A DNA stretch of 31,487 bases from a virus. How positions within the stretch are numbered: the first letter of the stretch is position 1; each line of letters begins with the position of its first letter. Location of the stretch: positions 1 through 31,487 of IMG/VR virus record IMGVR_UViG_3300017967_000115, one strand, 5' to 3'. Below the pieces are notes generated by a model. That model was not told the DNA's origin and made no database searches. It saw only the letters and a program-made list of their open reading frames with translations. Made by a program: the position numbers and the translations under genes. Of the stretch, positions 1 to 8,454 are shown in pieces.

Positions 1-554
1 ACTTCGGCTAGGTAGCCGTCAAGTCGCATTCCACCTGCATATTCACCGATAGTGTGAGCGTAAGTGCTATTGATTGCAGTATCAGCATTTTGTGTGTAAT
101 CAGCACGAGAATCTGCGCTAAACGCAGTTACTTCTTCACCATTAACATATAGCTTTAATCTGTCACTAGCGGTTGCTTGTGTTGCATCTGATTTAACAAC
201 AATGTGATACCACGCAGATACGTCACGATATACAGCAGATGTTTCAATTCGTTTTGTAGAGCCTTGTGCTGTACGCCATTGAACATTGATGTTGTCACTA
301 GCGTCAAAAATAATAAGAAGCCTGTTGTACGAATCAATAGAACATCCAAACAAAGCTAAATCAGTACCGGTAAGATTTCCACGCTTAACCCAACCACTCC
401 AAGTCCACGTCTTACGATTACCTGCGGATGCCGGAGTCCATGAGAGGTATGCACTATCGTCATCGTTGAAGCGTAGTGACTGACTAATCTCGGTGTCGTA
501 GAAGCCGCCACTACTTTGTCCACTTGATCCGGCAATAAGGCTGTTGTTAAACAT
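1..554 (-). CDS. LamG-like tail protein, 3' end cut by the window edge
   Basis: The reading frame starts at the ATG at 552-554, in a TAATG overlap with the stop of the preceding gene, and is still open at base 1 (184 codons visible). The translation begins MFNNSLIAGSSGQSSGGFYD. It contains SLRFNDDDSAYLSWTP, WTWSGWVKRG, WYHIVVKSD and KLYVNGEEV, the pattern of a LamG or concanavalin-like jelly roll. Such domains are common in marine phage tail fibres and probably bind host glycans. It is the last gene of the tail-fibre run visible here. The fold is inferred from motifs, and the missing 3' part could carry further domains. Confidence 0.75.
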   Translation of the reverse strand, partial: MFNNSLIAGSSGQSSGGFYDTEISQSLRFNDDDSAYLSWTPASAGNRKTWTWSGWVKRGNLTGTDLALFGCSIDSYNRLLIIFDASDNINVQWRTAQGSTKRIETSAVYRDVSAWYHIVVKSDATQATASDRLKLYVNGEEVTAFSADSRADYTQNADTAINSTYAHTIGEYAGGMRLDGYLAE

Positions 555-958
555 TAGCTGTAGTTCGCTGTAAATACAGTGTGGATTGAAGAAGCGGTGC
601 GCACGATGTAATCAATGCGGTCCACCGCCGCTGCCGTGGTGGTTAAGGTTGGCGCGGTGCCTGCTGGGAAATCCCAATAGCTGCCAAAAGACAAGGTGCG
701 CGATCCGGTACCATCTTGAACAATAAAGATAGACCCTGTTTGACCGACCACCATGTTGCTTGGGTTTGCCAAGGTACGGTTACCGCCCAATGTAACAGTG
801 AAGTTTTGATTAGCACCAAAGTCTGGGGTGATTGTCGCGCCATCTGTCAATGTCGCAATTTCAACCGCATAACGACCTTCGAGCTGATCGGATGAAGTAG
901 TTTCACCAAGGCCGGTTACGCTAGACCCTGAATATATTGATTTAACGAGCTTAGCCAT
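554..958 (-). CDS. small tail-fibre-like structural protein
   Basis: The product has 134 residues. It is rich in Thr, Gly and Ser and has no membrane segment. The core GQTGSIFIVQDGTGSRTLSF followed by WDFPAGTAPTLTTTAAAVD and RIDYIVRTASSIHTVF is a beta-rich module that I recognise from tail-fibre and baseplate proteins of marine phages. The N-terminus is short and lacks the larger domains of a full fibre, so it may be an accessory tip or a trimerising cap. It sits 7 bases after its upstream neighbour and overlaps the next start, so the genes are probably translated together. The assignment to the tail rests mainly on this neighbourhood. Confidence 0.6.
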   Translation of the reverse strand: MAKLVKSIYSGSSVTGLGETTSSDQLEGRYAVEIATLTDGATITPDFGANQNFTVTLGGNRTLANPSNMVVGQTGSIFIVQDGTGSRTLSFGSYWDFPAGTAPTLTTTAAAVDRIDYIVRTASSIHTVFTANYS

Positions 959-965
959 GATGTCC

Positions 966-1382
966 TCAATTCGTCAGATAAAAGTTAGAGCTGCTACCGT
1001 CAGCCTTTGTAAACGGGATTTTCTGCCCGGTTGTCAAAGGAATAGTCACTGCGGTTCCATCAGCTTGTGTGAAACCGAGCTTCAGCGTATTCGTGTAGTC
1101 AGACAAATCACCTAATGAAAATATATCATATGCGATGATTTCGACAAGATCCGCAGCTGTTGCTCCCGTGGTTAAAACTATCGACGTGCCAGTGCTTGCA
1201 GCGTAATCCGTACCGCCCACCAGCAAAACACCGTTCAGATAGACGTCGGTATATTTACCGTCCTGATATGCCAGTGTCTCACCATTATCGTCAACACCTG
1301 AAAAACTCGTCTGGCTGGCGGTAGCTGTATAGATATACCGACCACGTATCGCGAACCCCGGTGCTTTGCCTATATATGCCAT
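966..1382 (-). CDS. tail fibre attachment-type protein
   Basis: The product has 138 residues and begins MAYIGKAPGFAIRGRYIYTA. The segment TSFSGVDDNGETLAY, then DVYLNGVLLVGGTDY and VLTTGATAADLVEIIAYD, matches a beta-sandwich module found at the N-termini of phage fibres that attach the fibre to the virion. A related arrangement occurs in the N-terminal third of the protein at 2614-4032 (FNGDGSTVAFTLS, VEVFVNNVQQEP, IYVVHR). The C-terminus has a short degenerate repeat (GFTQADGTAVTIPL, then IPFTKADGSS). It may be a stand-alone adaptor for the fibres on either side. The exact role is inferred. Confidence 0.6.
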   Translation of the reverse strand: MAYIGKAPGFAIRGRYIYTATASQTSFSGVDDNGETLAYQDGKYTDVYLNGVLLVGGTDYAASTGTSIVLTTGATAADLVEIIAYDIFSLGDLSDYTNTLKLGFTQADGTAVTIPLTTGQKIPFTKADGSSSNFYLTN

Positions 1383-1391
1383 GTGTGTTCC

Positions 1392-2426
1392 TTAAGCTGT
1401 GTAAGAGCCAGAAGATGTAAAAGTTAAAATTGTGTCAGTACCATCTGTGGTGACTGTTGGTGAGCCTGAAGTGGCGCCTGAGTATTTAGCAGTAGGCATA
1501 CGCAAGATAACTACGCCAGAGCCACCTGCGCCAGAAGTAGCATCAGCTCCACCGCCGCCACCGCCTGAGCCAGTATTGATAGAACCTGCTGAACCCGCAG
1601 ATGCAACGCCGCCACCATTGCCACCGCCACCAGAGCCACCAGAGCCACCTGTACCTGAGCCTGAATAACGGATACCTCCGCCTCCACCACCTGCTCTAGT
1701 TACAGCAGAGCCCGTGATAGATGACGAAGCACCATTACCGCCATTACCGCCGCTTGCGTTAGGGTAGCTTCCTGTCGGGTCAGAACCTGCTACTGAAGCA
1801 CCACCTCCGCCTGCACCGGCACCGTTAGCACCTACTACACCAGAGCCGCCATCGTAACCTTCTACTGGCGTATAACCGCCTATGTTACCTGAGCCACCCG
1901 CAGCTCCAGATTGCTCTGAACCACCACCACCTGAGCCGCCGTCTTTACCGGGCTTATTACTGTTCCAACCACCGCCACCGCCACCGGATGCGTTAATGGT
2001 TGCAAAGGTAGAAGTATTGCCGTTATTACCACGGTCTGATTGTATTGATGATCCACCTGCACCAATAGTAACTGTGTATGCAGTGCTTGGTGTTAGTGTA
2101 AAGGTAGATGTACGATAACCTCCGGCACCGCCACCGCCGCCACCATCGTATACTGATGATGTACCACCACCGCCGCCAGAAGCACCACCTGCGATAACTA
2201 AGTAAGTAACATCGTAAGGAGCGTAAATACTACCAGTGCCGTCACCTGCGTTAATCCAAGTGTTAGCATCAGTAGTTGCATCGGTACATACAAACACCTC
2301 ACCTGATGTTGTGTTTACATACACGTCACCTAATGCGCCATTAGTTGTAGTCGTTGGGTCAGATGCAGACTTAGTTATTAACGCGCCGTCTGCAATACCG
2401 CCTGCGGGAATCTTACTGATTGCCAT
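1392..2426 (-). CDS. poly-glycine tail adhesin (glycine-rich domain protein)
   Basis: The product has 344 residues. The N-terminal part of about 70 residues (MAISKIPAGGIADGALITKS, then GDVYVNTTSGEVFVCTD) looks like a fibre attachment segment. From YLVIAGGASGGGGG to about residue 310 it is dominated by glycine runs split by short serine, asparagine and alanine segments. It ends GGSGVVILRMP and ILTFTSSGSYTA, the usual closing sequence of glycine-rich domains of phage tails. Related glycine-rich tips such as T-even gp38 adhesins form polyglycine II helices and bind host surface proteins, so a receptor-binding role is likely. The ATG overlaps the preceding stop (TAATG). Confidence 0.75.
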   Translation of the reverse strand: MAISKIPAGGIADGALITKSASDPTTTTNGALGDVYVNTTSGEVFVCTDATTDANTWINAGDGTGSIYAPYDVTYLVIAGGASGGGGGTSSVYDGGGGGGAGGYRTSTFTLTPSTAYTVTIGAGGSSIQSDRGNNGNTSTFATINASGGGGGGWNSNKPGKDGGSGGGGSEQSGAAGGSGNIGGYTPVEGYDGGSGVVGANGAGAGGGGASVAGSDPTGSYPNASGGNGGNGASSSITGSAVTRAGGGGGGIRYSGSGTGGSGGSGGGGNGGGVASAGSAGSINTGSGGGGGGADATSGAGGSGVVILRMPTAKYSGATSGSPTVTTDGTDTILTFTSSGSYTA

Positions 2427-2611
2427 TATTCAGCCTCCGCAATCGTTAGTGTACCTGCCTCTACCTGACGCAGTATCTCAGCGTAGTGGCGGTTAGCAGG
2501 GTCTAGTGGGACTGACATTTCAATGCCGTCAATGGTTGCTCTGATTGTTACATTAGTCGCATCAAGCTCGTCTACTGCGTATTGTGCAGATTCAATATTT
2601 ATTTCATTCAT
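2426..2611 (-). CDS. small conserved protein between fibre genes
   Basis: The product has 61 residues, is acidic and has no membrane segment. The middle reads NVTIRATIDGIEMSVPLD and the C-terminal part ANRHYAEILRQVEAGTLTIA. The NRHYAEI-RQ-EAG-L-I pattern is one I recognise from small proteins lying beside tail-fibre genes in marine phages, with no known function. It lies 2 bases after the fibre gene at 2614 and overlaps the poly-glycine adhesin start. It could be a fibre chaperone or a small virion part. Neither is shown by the sequence. Confidence 0.65.
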   Translation of the reverse strand: MNEINIESAQYAVDELDATNVTIRATIDGIEMSVPLDPANRHYAEILRQVEAGTLTIAEAE

Positions 2612-2613
2612 GA

Positions 2614-4032
2614 CTATAGCTCCGCATCAAAAGTAATATCATTTGCCGTTGGGTTTGAAGTACTAATAGTATCAGCAGGTGTGCTTTGGAAATAAGTGGA
2701 CGTTACGCCTATATTAGTTGCGCTAGTTGTTGATCCACTATCCGGATCCCATGTGTATGACAAAGTAGGAGTTGATCGCATTTCTACTGGGTAGAATAAG
2801 GTTGCAAAACGATAGTTATCAGGGCGCAATATACCAGTTCTAAGAGCAGGATTATTTGTGTTTTTGTTAAAGTCGTAGTAGTACCGCTGACACAACGCCA
2901 GTTCTTCACCATAGCTACGGTGTTCAAATGGGGTTGCTACTGAGCCTACTTCGAGTTGGACTCCGGTGATGTCGAAGGTGGCGCCGGTGGTTCCACCCCA
3001 TGTATTAGTGTAATCAGGGGTTCGAGTTGATCCTAAATACGTCGCCCAAGTATCTACAGAAACACCAGAGTCGGTATAATTTGTCCCATAGAATGGTGAA
3101 ACAACCAACCGCAAACCTTCCCCGTTGTCACTATTTACTGTAAGGTTTGAGTTCCCGGGAATAGTTTTGGTAATTTTTGTCCAAGTACTTGCCGATAGCG
3201 TACCAAGAGAAAACGGATATTTGTATTCAGTCCCATCTGACGTTAGAAGATAGGCGTAGTATTCCTGCTCAACACTTGCTCGGACCCAAAAAGAAACCGT
3301 GACGTAACTAGTAGAGCTGGTGTAATTCCAACCAGATTGTGCAATAGTTTGCGCCTCTAGTTTTGTCGCGATCTGCCGTAAAGTAGTAGTACTAGTAGAT
3401 GCAGTAGTATTAGCAATCCTTAAAAAATATCGAAAACCTTCATTATACGGACTACCTGAAGTAAGGGTTTCTTGGGTTTGAGTTTGAGCGCCAGTTACGA
3501 AAGCCGGTTGAAAACGATCAACAGTTCCATAAGTACCAAGAGTACTGCTCGTACCCCTCTGAGCCACCTGCATAGCACCATTAATAATCAGGTTGCGTCT
3601 GCCCGTAGCGCCTGTGAGCCAACTAGCTGAAGTGCCGTTTGTAACTAAAACGCTACCGCTATTTCCAGACTGTGAAGGCAATGAGCCGTCACCGCTAATC
3701 GTTCCAGATACCGTCAGATTACCTGTAAAAGTACCATTAGTAGCTTGCAGCGCTGCACCCGGTGGATGCGTAATGGTAGAAACCGGAGAATTACGATGCA
3801 CCACATAAATGTTGCCTGTACCGGTAGACGGAGCCGCAGTAAAGGTTAGCGTAGTACCCGAAATTGAATAAGCCGTAGTAGGCTCTTGTTGTACGTTATT
3901 GACAAACACCTCTACACCATTAGTGCTAGACGTGCGACTTAACGTAAACGCAACAGTAGAACCATCGCCGTTAAACGTGTCCTTTGTTACTGCGGTAAAA
4001 CGCTCCGCTGGGGTGTTGCCAAGAAAGCCCAT
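2614..4032 (-). CDS. multidomain tail fibre or receptor-binding protein
   Basis: The product has 472 residues. Residues 1-80 form a fibre N-terminal module (FNGDGSTVAFTLS, VEVFVNNVQQ, NIYVVHR). A short linker with GNLTVSGTISGDG follows. From about residue 150 it has NLIINGAMQVAQRGTS and VDRFQP, then a carbohydrate-binding-like jelly roll (SFWVRASVEQEYYAYL). It reaches FDITGVQLEVGSVATPFEHR, SYGEELALCQRYYYDF, a stretch typical of phage fibres. The C-terminal 80 residues are Thr and Ser rich. It is probably the main receptor-binding fibre of this cluster. The start overlaps the previous stop (TAATG). Confidence 0.8.
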   Translation of the reverse strand: MGFLGNTPAERFTAVTKDTFNGDGSTVAFTLSRTSSTNGVEVFVNNVQQEPTTAYSISGTTLTFTAAPSTGTGNIYVVHRNSPVSTITHPPGAALQATNGTFTGNLTVSGTISGDGSLPSQSGNSGSVLVTNGTSASWLTGATGRRNLIINGAMQVAQRGTSSTLGTYGTVDRFQPAFVTGAQTQTQETLTSGSPYNEGFRYFLRIANTTASTSTTTLRQIATKLEAQTIAQSGWNYTSSTSYVTVSFWVRASVEQEYYAYLLTSDGTEYKYPFSLGTLSASTWTKITKTIPGNSNLTVNSDNGEGLRLVVSPFYGTNYTDSGVSVDTWATYLGSTRTPDYTNTWGGTTGATFDITGVQLEVGSVATPFEHRSYGEELALCQRYYYDFNKNTNNPALRTGILRPDNYRFATLFYPVEMRSTPTLSYTWDPDSGSTTSATNIGVTSTYFQSTPADTISTSNPTANDITFDAEL

Positions 4033-4364
4033 TAGGTGATCTCCAGAATACTCATAATCGCATCAATAGAAGACGCCGTGTCTGATGTGACTTTAATACT
4101 GTCATTTGTTGTTAAAACAACTTTCTGATCGCCACCCACAACAACCAAAGACGAACCTGCTGGAATAGGCGCGTCTTTAACCATGTACGTGTCGTTTGAA
4201 CCATCGTTTAACGTAACGTCAGCCAACACCTGAGAACCGGTGCGATTAGCTAGAGTCAGTCCAATAACCGTTGTTTGTGTTGAAGCTCCAACCGTATACG
4301 AACCTACAGCGGTTGCTGACGTGCCGATACTGCGAGATAACTTTCGTGTAAATGTATTTGCCAT
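4032..4364 (-). CDS. small beta-rich virion protein
   Basis: The product has 110 residues. It begins MANTFTRKLSRSIGTSATAV and continues with VIGLTLANRTGSQVLADVTL, IPAGSSLVVVGGDQKVVL and IDAIMSILEI. I recognise this layout from small structural proteins that are widespread in marine phages and usually lie beside tail genes. No catalytic motif, signal peptide or membrane segment is seen. It is probably a neck or tail decoration protein, judged from fold and context. It lies 3 bases from its upstream neighbour and overlaps the next start, so it belongs to the tail operon. Confidence 0.7.
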   Translation of the reverse strand: MANTFTRKLSRSIGTSATAVGSYTVGASTQTTVIGLTLANRTGSQVLADVTLNDGSNDTYMVKDAPIPAGSSLVVVGGDQKVVLTTNDSIKVTSDTASSIDAIMSILEIT

Positions 4365-4367
4365 GAT

Positions 4368-4949
4368 TTACCCCAGTGCAATAGCCAACGCCACTGCTGT
4401 ACCAGCAGGCTCGCCGCCTAAGTTTGTTAAAGCCTGAGACGCGGTACTTGCACCTGTACCCCCGTCAGCTATAGCTATGTCTGTAATCCCTGAAACGGTA
4501 CCGCCGGTAATGTTGACCGAAGATGAAGCAAGATTTGCAGTGAAATCTGTAACAGCTGCCGCGGCTCCCGCTCCGTCGCAATAAATAATCTTGGTATCGC
4601 CGTTGCCAATGCTTACGTTTGAGCCGGAACCTTGAGAGAAGGTACACGTCTGACCTGAGCTATTTACAACGTAAAAAACTTTATCTTGATCGTTAGGCGA
4701 AACAGTGATGGTGCAGCCGGTTGTTGCACCCGTTAACACCAACACTTTATACATGCCGTCACTTAACGTACCGTCAGAAGTGGTTAAAGTGTGGGTAGAA
4801 CCAGAGCTCGAAAGATCAATCGTACCGACACCATTGAGTGTACGGTCAATAATCTGTAAGTTTGTGTTGGTCGTTGTACCCCAAGTACCAGACTGTTCGC
4901 CTGTAGCGATCAGCTCTATACCGGTATTATTTGTGTATGTACTTGGCAT
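4368..4949 (-). CDS. tail fibre-like protein
   Basis: The product has 193 residues. The N-terminus (MPSTYTNNTGIELIATGEQS, then GTWGTTTNTNLQIIDRTLNG) is a motif I know from marine phage fibre proteins. The central part is beta-rich (MYKVLVLTGATTGCTITVSP, VFYVVNSSGQTCTF). The C-terminal part has IADGGTGASTASQALTNLG, a fibre-associated segment found close to trimerisation or chaperone regions in other phage fibres. It lies between the large repeat fibre and the small virion protein. Its place in the tail is well supported, its exact role is not. Confidence 0.7.
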   Translation of the reverse strand: MPSTYTNNTGIELIATGEQSGTWGTTTNTNLQIIDRTLNGVGTIDLSSSGSTHTLTTSDGTLSDGMYKVLVLTGATTGCTITVSPNDQDKVFYVVNSSGQTCTFSQGSGSNVSIGNGDTKIIYCDGAGAAAAVTDFTANLASSSVNITGGTVSGITDIAIADGGTGASTASQALTNLGGEPAGTAVALAIALG

Positions 4950-4958
4950 ATATCACTC

Positions 4959-6746
4959 CTACGCCGCAATGTCTTTCCAATCAGGTGTTTGCGATGGGTT
5001 AACAGTAGTCCATGAAGGGCTCTGCGCGGGCGTGACACCAGACCATCCCGGCGATTGATTCGGAGTAACTTGACCCCAGACAAAGACCGTTCCGAGCTGT
5101 CCCGAAGCAGATACCCCAGTTTGAGTAATTGTAGCACCTGCTGCAACCGTGACAGTACCAGTTTGCGTCGATGCAGGCAATCCAGTAGTTGGTACAATTA
5201 TCTCAATTTTAATATCTGGCGAACCAAGCTCGATGTCACCCAGAACACTGGTTGGGAATACACTTGCTCCGCCGGTTGCCGTTACTGCCTCAACAAAGCC
5301 ATCATTTGTAAAGGTAGTCGAACCGTTTGCCCCATCAAAATGTAGTAAGACGGGAGTGTTGTCGTCCGCTGTATATGCGGAGGTAGGCGGAGTAAAATTG
5401 GTATCCCCATACCGATCCACACTAGATACGCGAAGCTCGTCTATATACCCAGCCCAATTATTCAAGCCGTTAAAGTCAGAGCCAAGGTGTATGGTTGCGG
5501 CAGACGCTGTTACGCCAAAAAGAGTGCTACCTTCTTCAACGCCGTTTACAAAAACTCTAAAGTTGTTTCCGAACGGGTCTCCCCTAGTGACAGCAATGTG
5601 AACCCAAGTATCTGCCGAAAACACGCTATTTATGTTGAATAGCGTCCCGTTACCTCGAAGAACCAATAAGTTGTCCGATGCCTGTCTAAGAGCTATTGCA
5701 TCGTTAGACGTAGAATCTCTGCCGTCAAAGAAAATTGCGTCTTGAGTACCGTTAGCGGGTCTTACCCACATATCTATAGTAAGCGGATCACTAGAGAAGT
5801 CGTATGTTCCCTGAGACTCCAGATAATCTCCAGAGCCGTCCAAGAGCAAACTTGCCCCGCCAAACTTTGACTGAGCCGTAGATATTTGAGCGTCCCCGAC
5901 CCCCGAAAAAGCAATAGGCGCAAGCAGAGACGCGCTGGCACTTACGCCGCTTGTTTGAACATTCGCCGCACCCGAAATAGCCGCATCGCCAACAGACCCC
6001 GTAGCCGAAGCGCCTGTTGGGTAAACATTTGCTGTACCAACAACAGAGACAGATCCCGTAGCCGTACCCGCAGAAATACCGGTAGGTGGAACAACCGCAT
6101 TACCAATAGCTGTCGGAGAACCAGTAGCCCCTGTCACTTCGGACCCTGTCGGATAGACATTCGCCGTACCAACAACAGTTACAGATCCGGTAGACAATCC
6201 CGCGGAGATGCCGGTAGGTGGTACAACCGCATTACCAATAACGGTTGGAGAACCGGTAGCACCAGTAGCTTCTAAGCCTGTCGGATAGACATTTGCCGCG
6301 CCAGTAGCCGTTAAGCTTCCAGTTGCTGGAGTTAGTTCAGATCCTGTCGGATAGACATTCGCCGTACCTGTAGCCGTTAAGCTTCCAGTTGCTGGAGTTA
6401 ATTCAGATCCTGTCGGGTAGACATTTGCTGTACCCACAACCGTGACAGAGCCGGTAGTAGACCCGGCAGAGATGCCGGTAGGTGGGATATTAGCCGTTCC
6501 GGTAGCTGTGCTGGTGCCAGTTGCTCCAGTTGCAGAAACGCCACTAAGTGCAAGATTAGCCGCACCAATAACCGTGACAGAGCCTGTGTTGGAAGAGAGC
6601 TCTACCCCGGACGCAGCAACATTTATAGAGATCGCAACCGAAACTGAGCCAACTGAGGTAGTACCTGAAACACCTGTGACACCGACCGAAACCGAAGTTC
6701 CGCCCCAAATATCACTACTCCAAGTACCTCTACCCCAGCCGCTCAC
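4959..6746 (-). CDS. large repetitive tail fibre with LamG domain
   Basis: The product has 595 residues and starts MSGWGRGTWSSDIWGGTSVS. Residues of about 18 to 285 consist of about twelve 22-residue repeats with core ANVYPTG and TGSVTVVGT. A LamG domain follows at about 290-470 (SKFGGASLLLDGSGDYLE, LTIDMWVRP, WVHIAVTRG, FRVFVNGVEEG, GYIDELRVS, LLHFDG). After two or three more degenerate repeats the C-terminus has three W-x-x-V-x-P-x-Q-x-P units (residues of about 560-592). The repeats probably form an extended stalk and LamG a glycan-binding head. Function is inferred, gene reality is firm. Confidence 0.8.
   Translation of the reverse strand: MSGWGRGTWSSDIWGGTSVSVGVTGVSGTTSVGSVSVAISINVAASGVELSSNTGSVTVIGAANLALSGVSATGATGTSTATGTANIPPTGISAGSTTGSVTVVGTANVYPTGSELTPATGSLTATGTANVYPTGSELTPATGSLTATGAANVYPTGLEATGATGSPTVIGNAVVPPTGISAGLSTGSVTVVGTANVYPTGSEVTGATGSPTAIGNAVVPPTGISAGTATGSVSVVGTANVYPTGASATGSVGDAAISGAANVQTSGVSASASLLAPIAFSGVGDAQISTAQSKFGGASLLLDGSGDYLESQGTYDFSSDPLTIDMWVRPANGTQDAIFFDGRDSTSNDAIALRQASDNLLVLRGNGTLFNINSVFSADTWVHIAVTRGDPFGNNFRVFVNGVEEGSTLFGVTASAATIHLGSDFNGLNNWAGYIDELRVSSVDRYGDTNFTPPTSAYTADDNTPVLLHFDGANGSTTFTNDGFVEAVTATGGASVFPTSVLGDIELGSPDIKIEIIVPTTGLPASTQTGTVTVAAGATITQTGVSASGQLGTVFVWGQVTPNQSPGWSGVTPAQSPSWTTVNPSQTPDWKDIAA
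5891..6695 (-). repeat. tandem 66-bp (22-residue) coding repeats
   Basis: About twelve tandem units of 66 bases lie inside the large fibre gene. Two neighbouring units (about 6298-6429) are almost identical at the DNA level and both encode ANVYPTGSELTPATGSLTAT. Two versions alternate elsewhere (ANVYPTG and AVVPPTG). The near-identity of neighbours suggests recent duplication or conversion, and copy number could change the stalk length. Confidence 0.85.
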
Positions 6747-6771
6747 GGTAAGCCCCCTACATCGCGGCTAG

Positions 6772-7215
6772 TTATGCAATACGGATAATAGCGTTTGAAG
6801 CGTCCGCAGTTGGGAATTGAATAGTGAAAGTACCCGCTGTTGAGGTCTTATCACCACCAAACGCTAGAACCGCTACTGCTTCAGTAGTAGTTGAGCCACC
6901 GCCAAAAGTTGTGTTGTAGATCAATGCGCCATTTGCAGTAATTGTTGCGGTAGACCACGAAGCGTCCGCAAAATCACAAACCGCAGTGTCACCGCTCAAT
7001 ACAGGCGTTACTGAAGTCAATGCCTCACCGCCAGCAGTATAACCGGTGCCAGATACTTCACCTGAAGTGGTGTAGTCAGTGGTAGATTTGCTCAAAGTAG
7101 CCGACGACGTGTACAAGGCAATATTGAAAGTATGCCCAGACGATGCGGTGAAGTCGTGCTTACCCTGAAGCAGCTCTGTTTTAAAGCTGTTACACAGCGC
7201 TTGAGTAATTGCCAT
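6772..7215 (-). CDS. conserved marine phage structural protein
   Basis: The product has 147 residues. It begins MAITQALCNSFKTELLQGKH and continues with FNIALYTSSATLSKSTTDYT, TGYTAGGEALTSVTPVLSGD, DASWSTATITANGALIYN and AVLAFGGDKTSTAGTFTIQF. This is a very common protein of marine tailed phages, found next to tail genes and taken to be a virion component, with no proven function. It has no signal peptide or membrane segment. The start overlaps the stop of the previous gene by one base. Confidence 0.75.
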   Translation of the reverse strand: MAITQALCNSFKTELLQGKHDFTASSGHTFNIALYTSSATLSKSTTDYTTSGEVSGTGYTAGGEALTSVTPVLSGDTAVCDFADASWSTATITANGALIYNTTFGGGSTTTEAVAVLAFGGDKTSTAGTFTIQFPTADASNAIIRIA

Positions 7216-7511
7216 TACAGTCTCCTTATGGCTTTTGCTAGTTCTGGATGACCTGCATCCACCAAAGCGTTATATATGGTGACTCGATCAGAACTAATCG
7301 CCTCTCGCATATAAAACGAAATTAACATGTGCATTTGCTTACGAAATGCGTGAGCTTGGTCGCGAATAAGCGGGTTAGCGCTATCCGAAACCGAAATCAG
7401 TTTGTCCACACAACGCTCTGCAACCTCTTCCGGTGTAAAACCACGGTGGTCCGTAGTGTGCACCTTCACAAGCGGTGTTTCTGGAATATCCATACTTAAC
7501 GGCTGAAACAT
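7215..7511 (-). CDS. small helical phage protein of unknown function
   Basis: The product has 98 residues and is mostly helical. It contains RGFTPEEVAERCVDKLISVS, then NPLIRDQAHAFRKQMHMLIS and GHPELAKAIRRL. I recognise the ADSANP-like loop plus Q-A-F-R pattern from small proteins in the tail region of podovirus-like marine phages. A second in-frame Met at residue 7 could be the start. It overlaps both neighbours by one base, so it is translated with the adaptor and tail genes. No function is assigned. Confidence 0.65.
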   Translation of the reverse strand: MFQPLSMDIPETPLVKVHTTDHRGFTPEEVAERCVDKLISVSDSANPLIRDQAHAFRKQMHMLISFYMREAISSDRVTIYNALVDAGHPELAKAIRRL

Positions 7512-8158
7512 TATACCGGATCTCTCCTAATCAGTCCTGCTCGGTACGCATCAGAATCTTCGATAGCTTCACCGAAGTTTTTCAAACGCCCGATAGATTC
7601 AACGAATTGTTGGGTGTAGTTTTGGATTACATCCGTCTCACCCTTCATGTAAGTGTATGCTTCTATTAGGGATCCGTACAGCATTGCCAGCGGCGCATTG
7701 ACGCTTAGCCACGTAGTTCCCGCGTCTGCTTGCGCGGTTAAGCTGCTAGGACGGTAGAAATAATGTAGCTCTACGACATAGTTAGCATCGGGTGTCGGCG
7801 CTACCATGAAATTACTAATATCGTAGAACGAGTAATATTTTGGCGTGTCTTTTGCAGTTACATCTGGGTGATATTCCTGCAAGAAATTGACATCCTTGTA
7901 GAGTAAAAACTCTTTATTGCCACTATTGGTGACCGACAAAGAATACGGTGCCAAGAAGTCTGAAGGACAGTTAAGGTACGGATTACCATCCGTCAGTGTA
8001 CCGGTTTGGTTACGACGGAAGAAATTAAGCTGGACACTTTTAAAAATGCGTTCTTCTGCACCTAAAATAAAGTTATTCAGGTTGTTTACGAAAGACGTTT
8101 CTGCATTTTCAGTGTAATCCTGAATAGCCTGACGTAATTGTGCCTTGGTATAACTCAT
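7511..8158 (-). CDS. head-to-tail adaptor-like protein
   Basis: The product has 215 residues. It begins with a helix (MSYTKAQLRQAIQDYTENAE) and has FILGAEERIFKSVQLNFFRR, then YLNCPSDFLAPYSLSV, VELHYFYRPSSL and a C-terminal helix with LYGSLIEAYTYMKGETDVI and YTQQFVESIGRLK. This layout matches adaptor proteins of short-tailed phages that dock on the portal. It is separated by one small gene from a second adaptor-like protein at 8454-9113. A podovirus-like tail is inferred from the pair. Confidence 0.7.
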   Translation of the reverse strand: MSYTKAQLRQAIQDYTENAETSFVNNLNNFILGAEERIFKSVQLNFFRRNQTGTLTDGNPYLNCPSDFLAPYSLSVTNSGNKEFLLYKDVNFLQEYHPDVTAKDTPKYYSFYDISNFMVAPTPDANYVVELHYFYRPSSLTAQADAGTTWLSVNAPLAMLYGSLIEAYTYMKGETDVIQNYTQQFVESIGRLKNFGEAIEDSDAYRAGLIRRDPV

Positions 8159-8454
8159 GAAATCACCACTGTAACTGTTCCAACACGAGTCATGGCTTTA
8201 ACGGCAATGCCTCGGTTCGGATAACCGCCAGCCCCAACAGGCACGGTTAACGCTTCTTTTATGTCTGGACGCGGATCTTTTAGCGCTTCAGAATCTGTCA
8301 CGGATCTAGGCGTCAGCTGTGGGTGTTTAGCTTCCCACTCGTCTTTGCCCACAAGCAAACCGTTCCACTCACGCTTCATTTCGCTAAGCGGATAACGGAA
8401 ACCTGAGCGATCTGAAATCCCCCAAGCGTGTTTACCTGCTGCAAACTTGCCCAT
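8155..8454 (-). CDS. conserved virion-associated protein
   Basis: The product has 99 residues. The N-terminal part KFAAGKHAWGISDRSGFRYP is followed by LSEMKREWNGLLVGKDEWEA and KHPQLTPRSVTDSEALKDPR. The D-R-S-G-F-x-Y-P and W-N-G-L-L-V-G motifs occur in small structural proteins placed among head-tail joining genes of other phages. The C-terminus is a short beta-rich tail (MTRVGTVTVVIS). It overlaps the next gene by 4 bases (ATGA). The structural role comes from context only. Confidence 0.6.
   Translation of the reverse strand: MGKFAAGKHAWGISDRSGFRYPLSEMKREWNGLLVGKDEWEAKHPQLTPRSVTDSEALKDPRPDIKEALTVPVGAGGYPNRGIAVKAMTRVGTVTVVIS

Noticed and set aside
1432-2118. Proline-rich plus-strand frames
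   Set aside because: They are the reverse complements of glycine-rich codons in the poly-glycine adhesin and have no independent support.
5891-6695. Possible CRISPR array
   Set aside because: The repeats are contiguous coding units with no spacers of unique sequence and they keep the reading frame.
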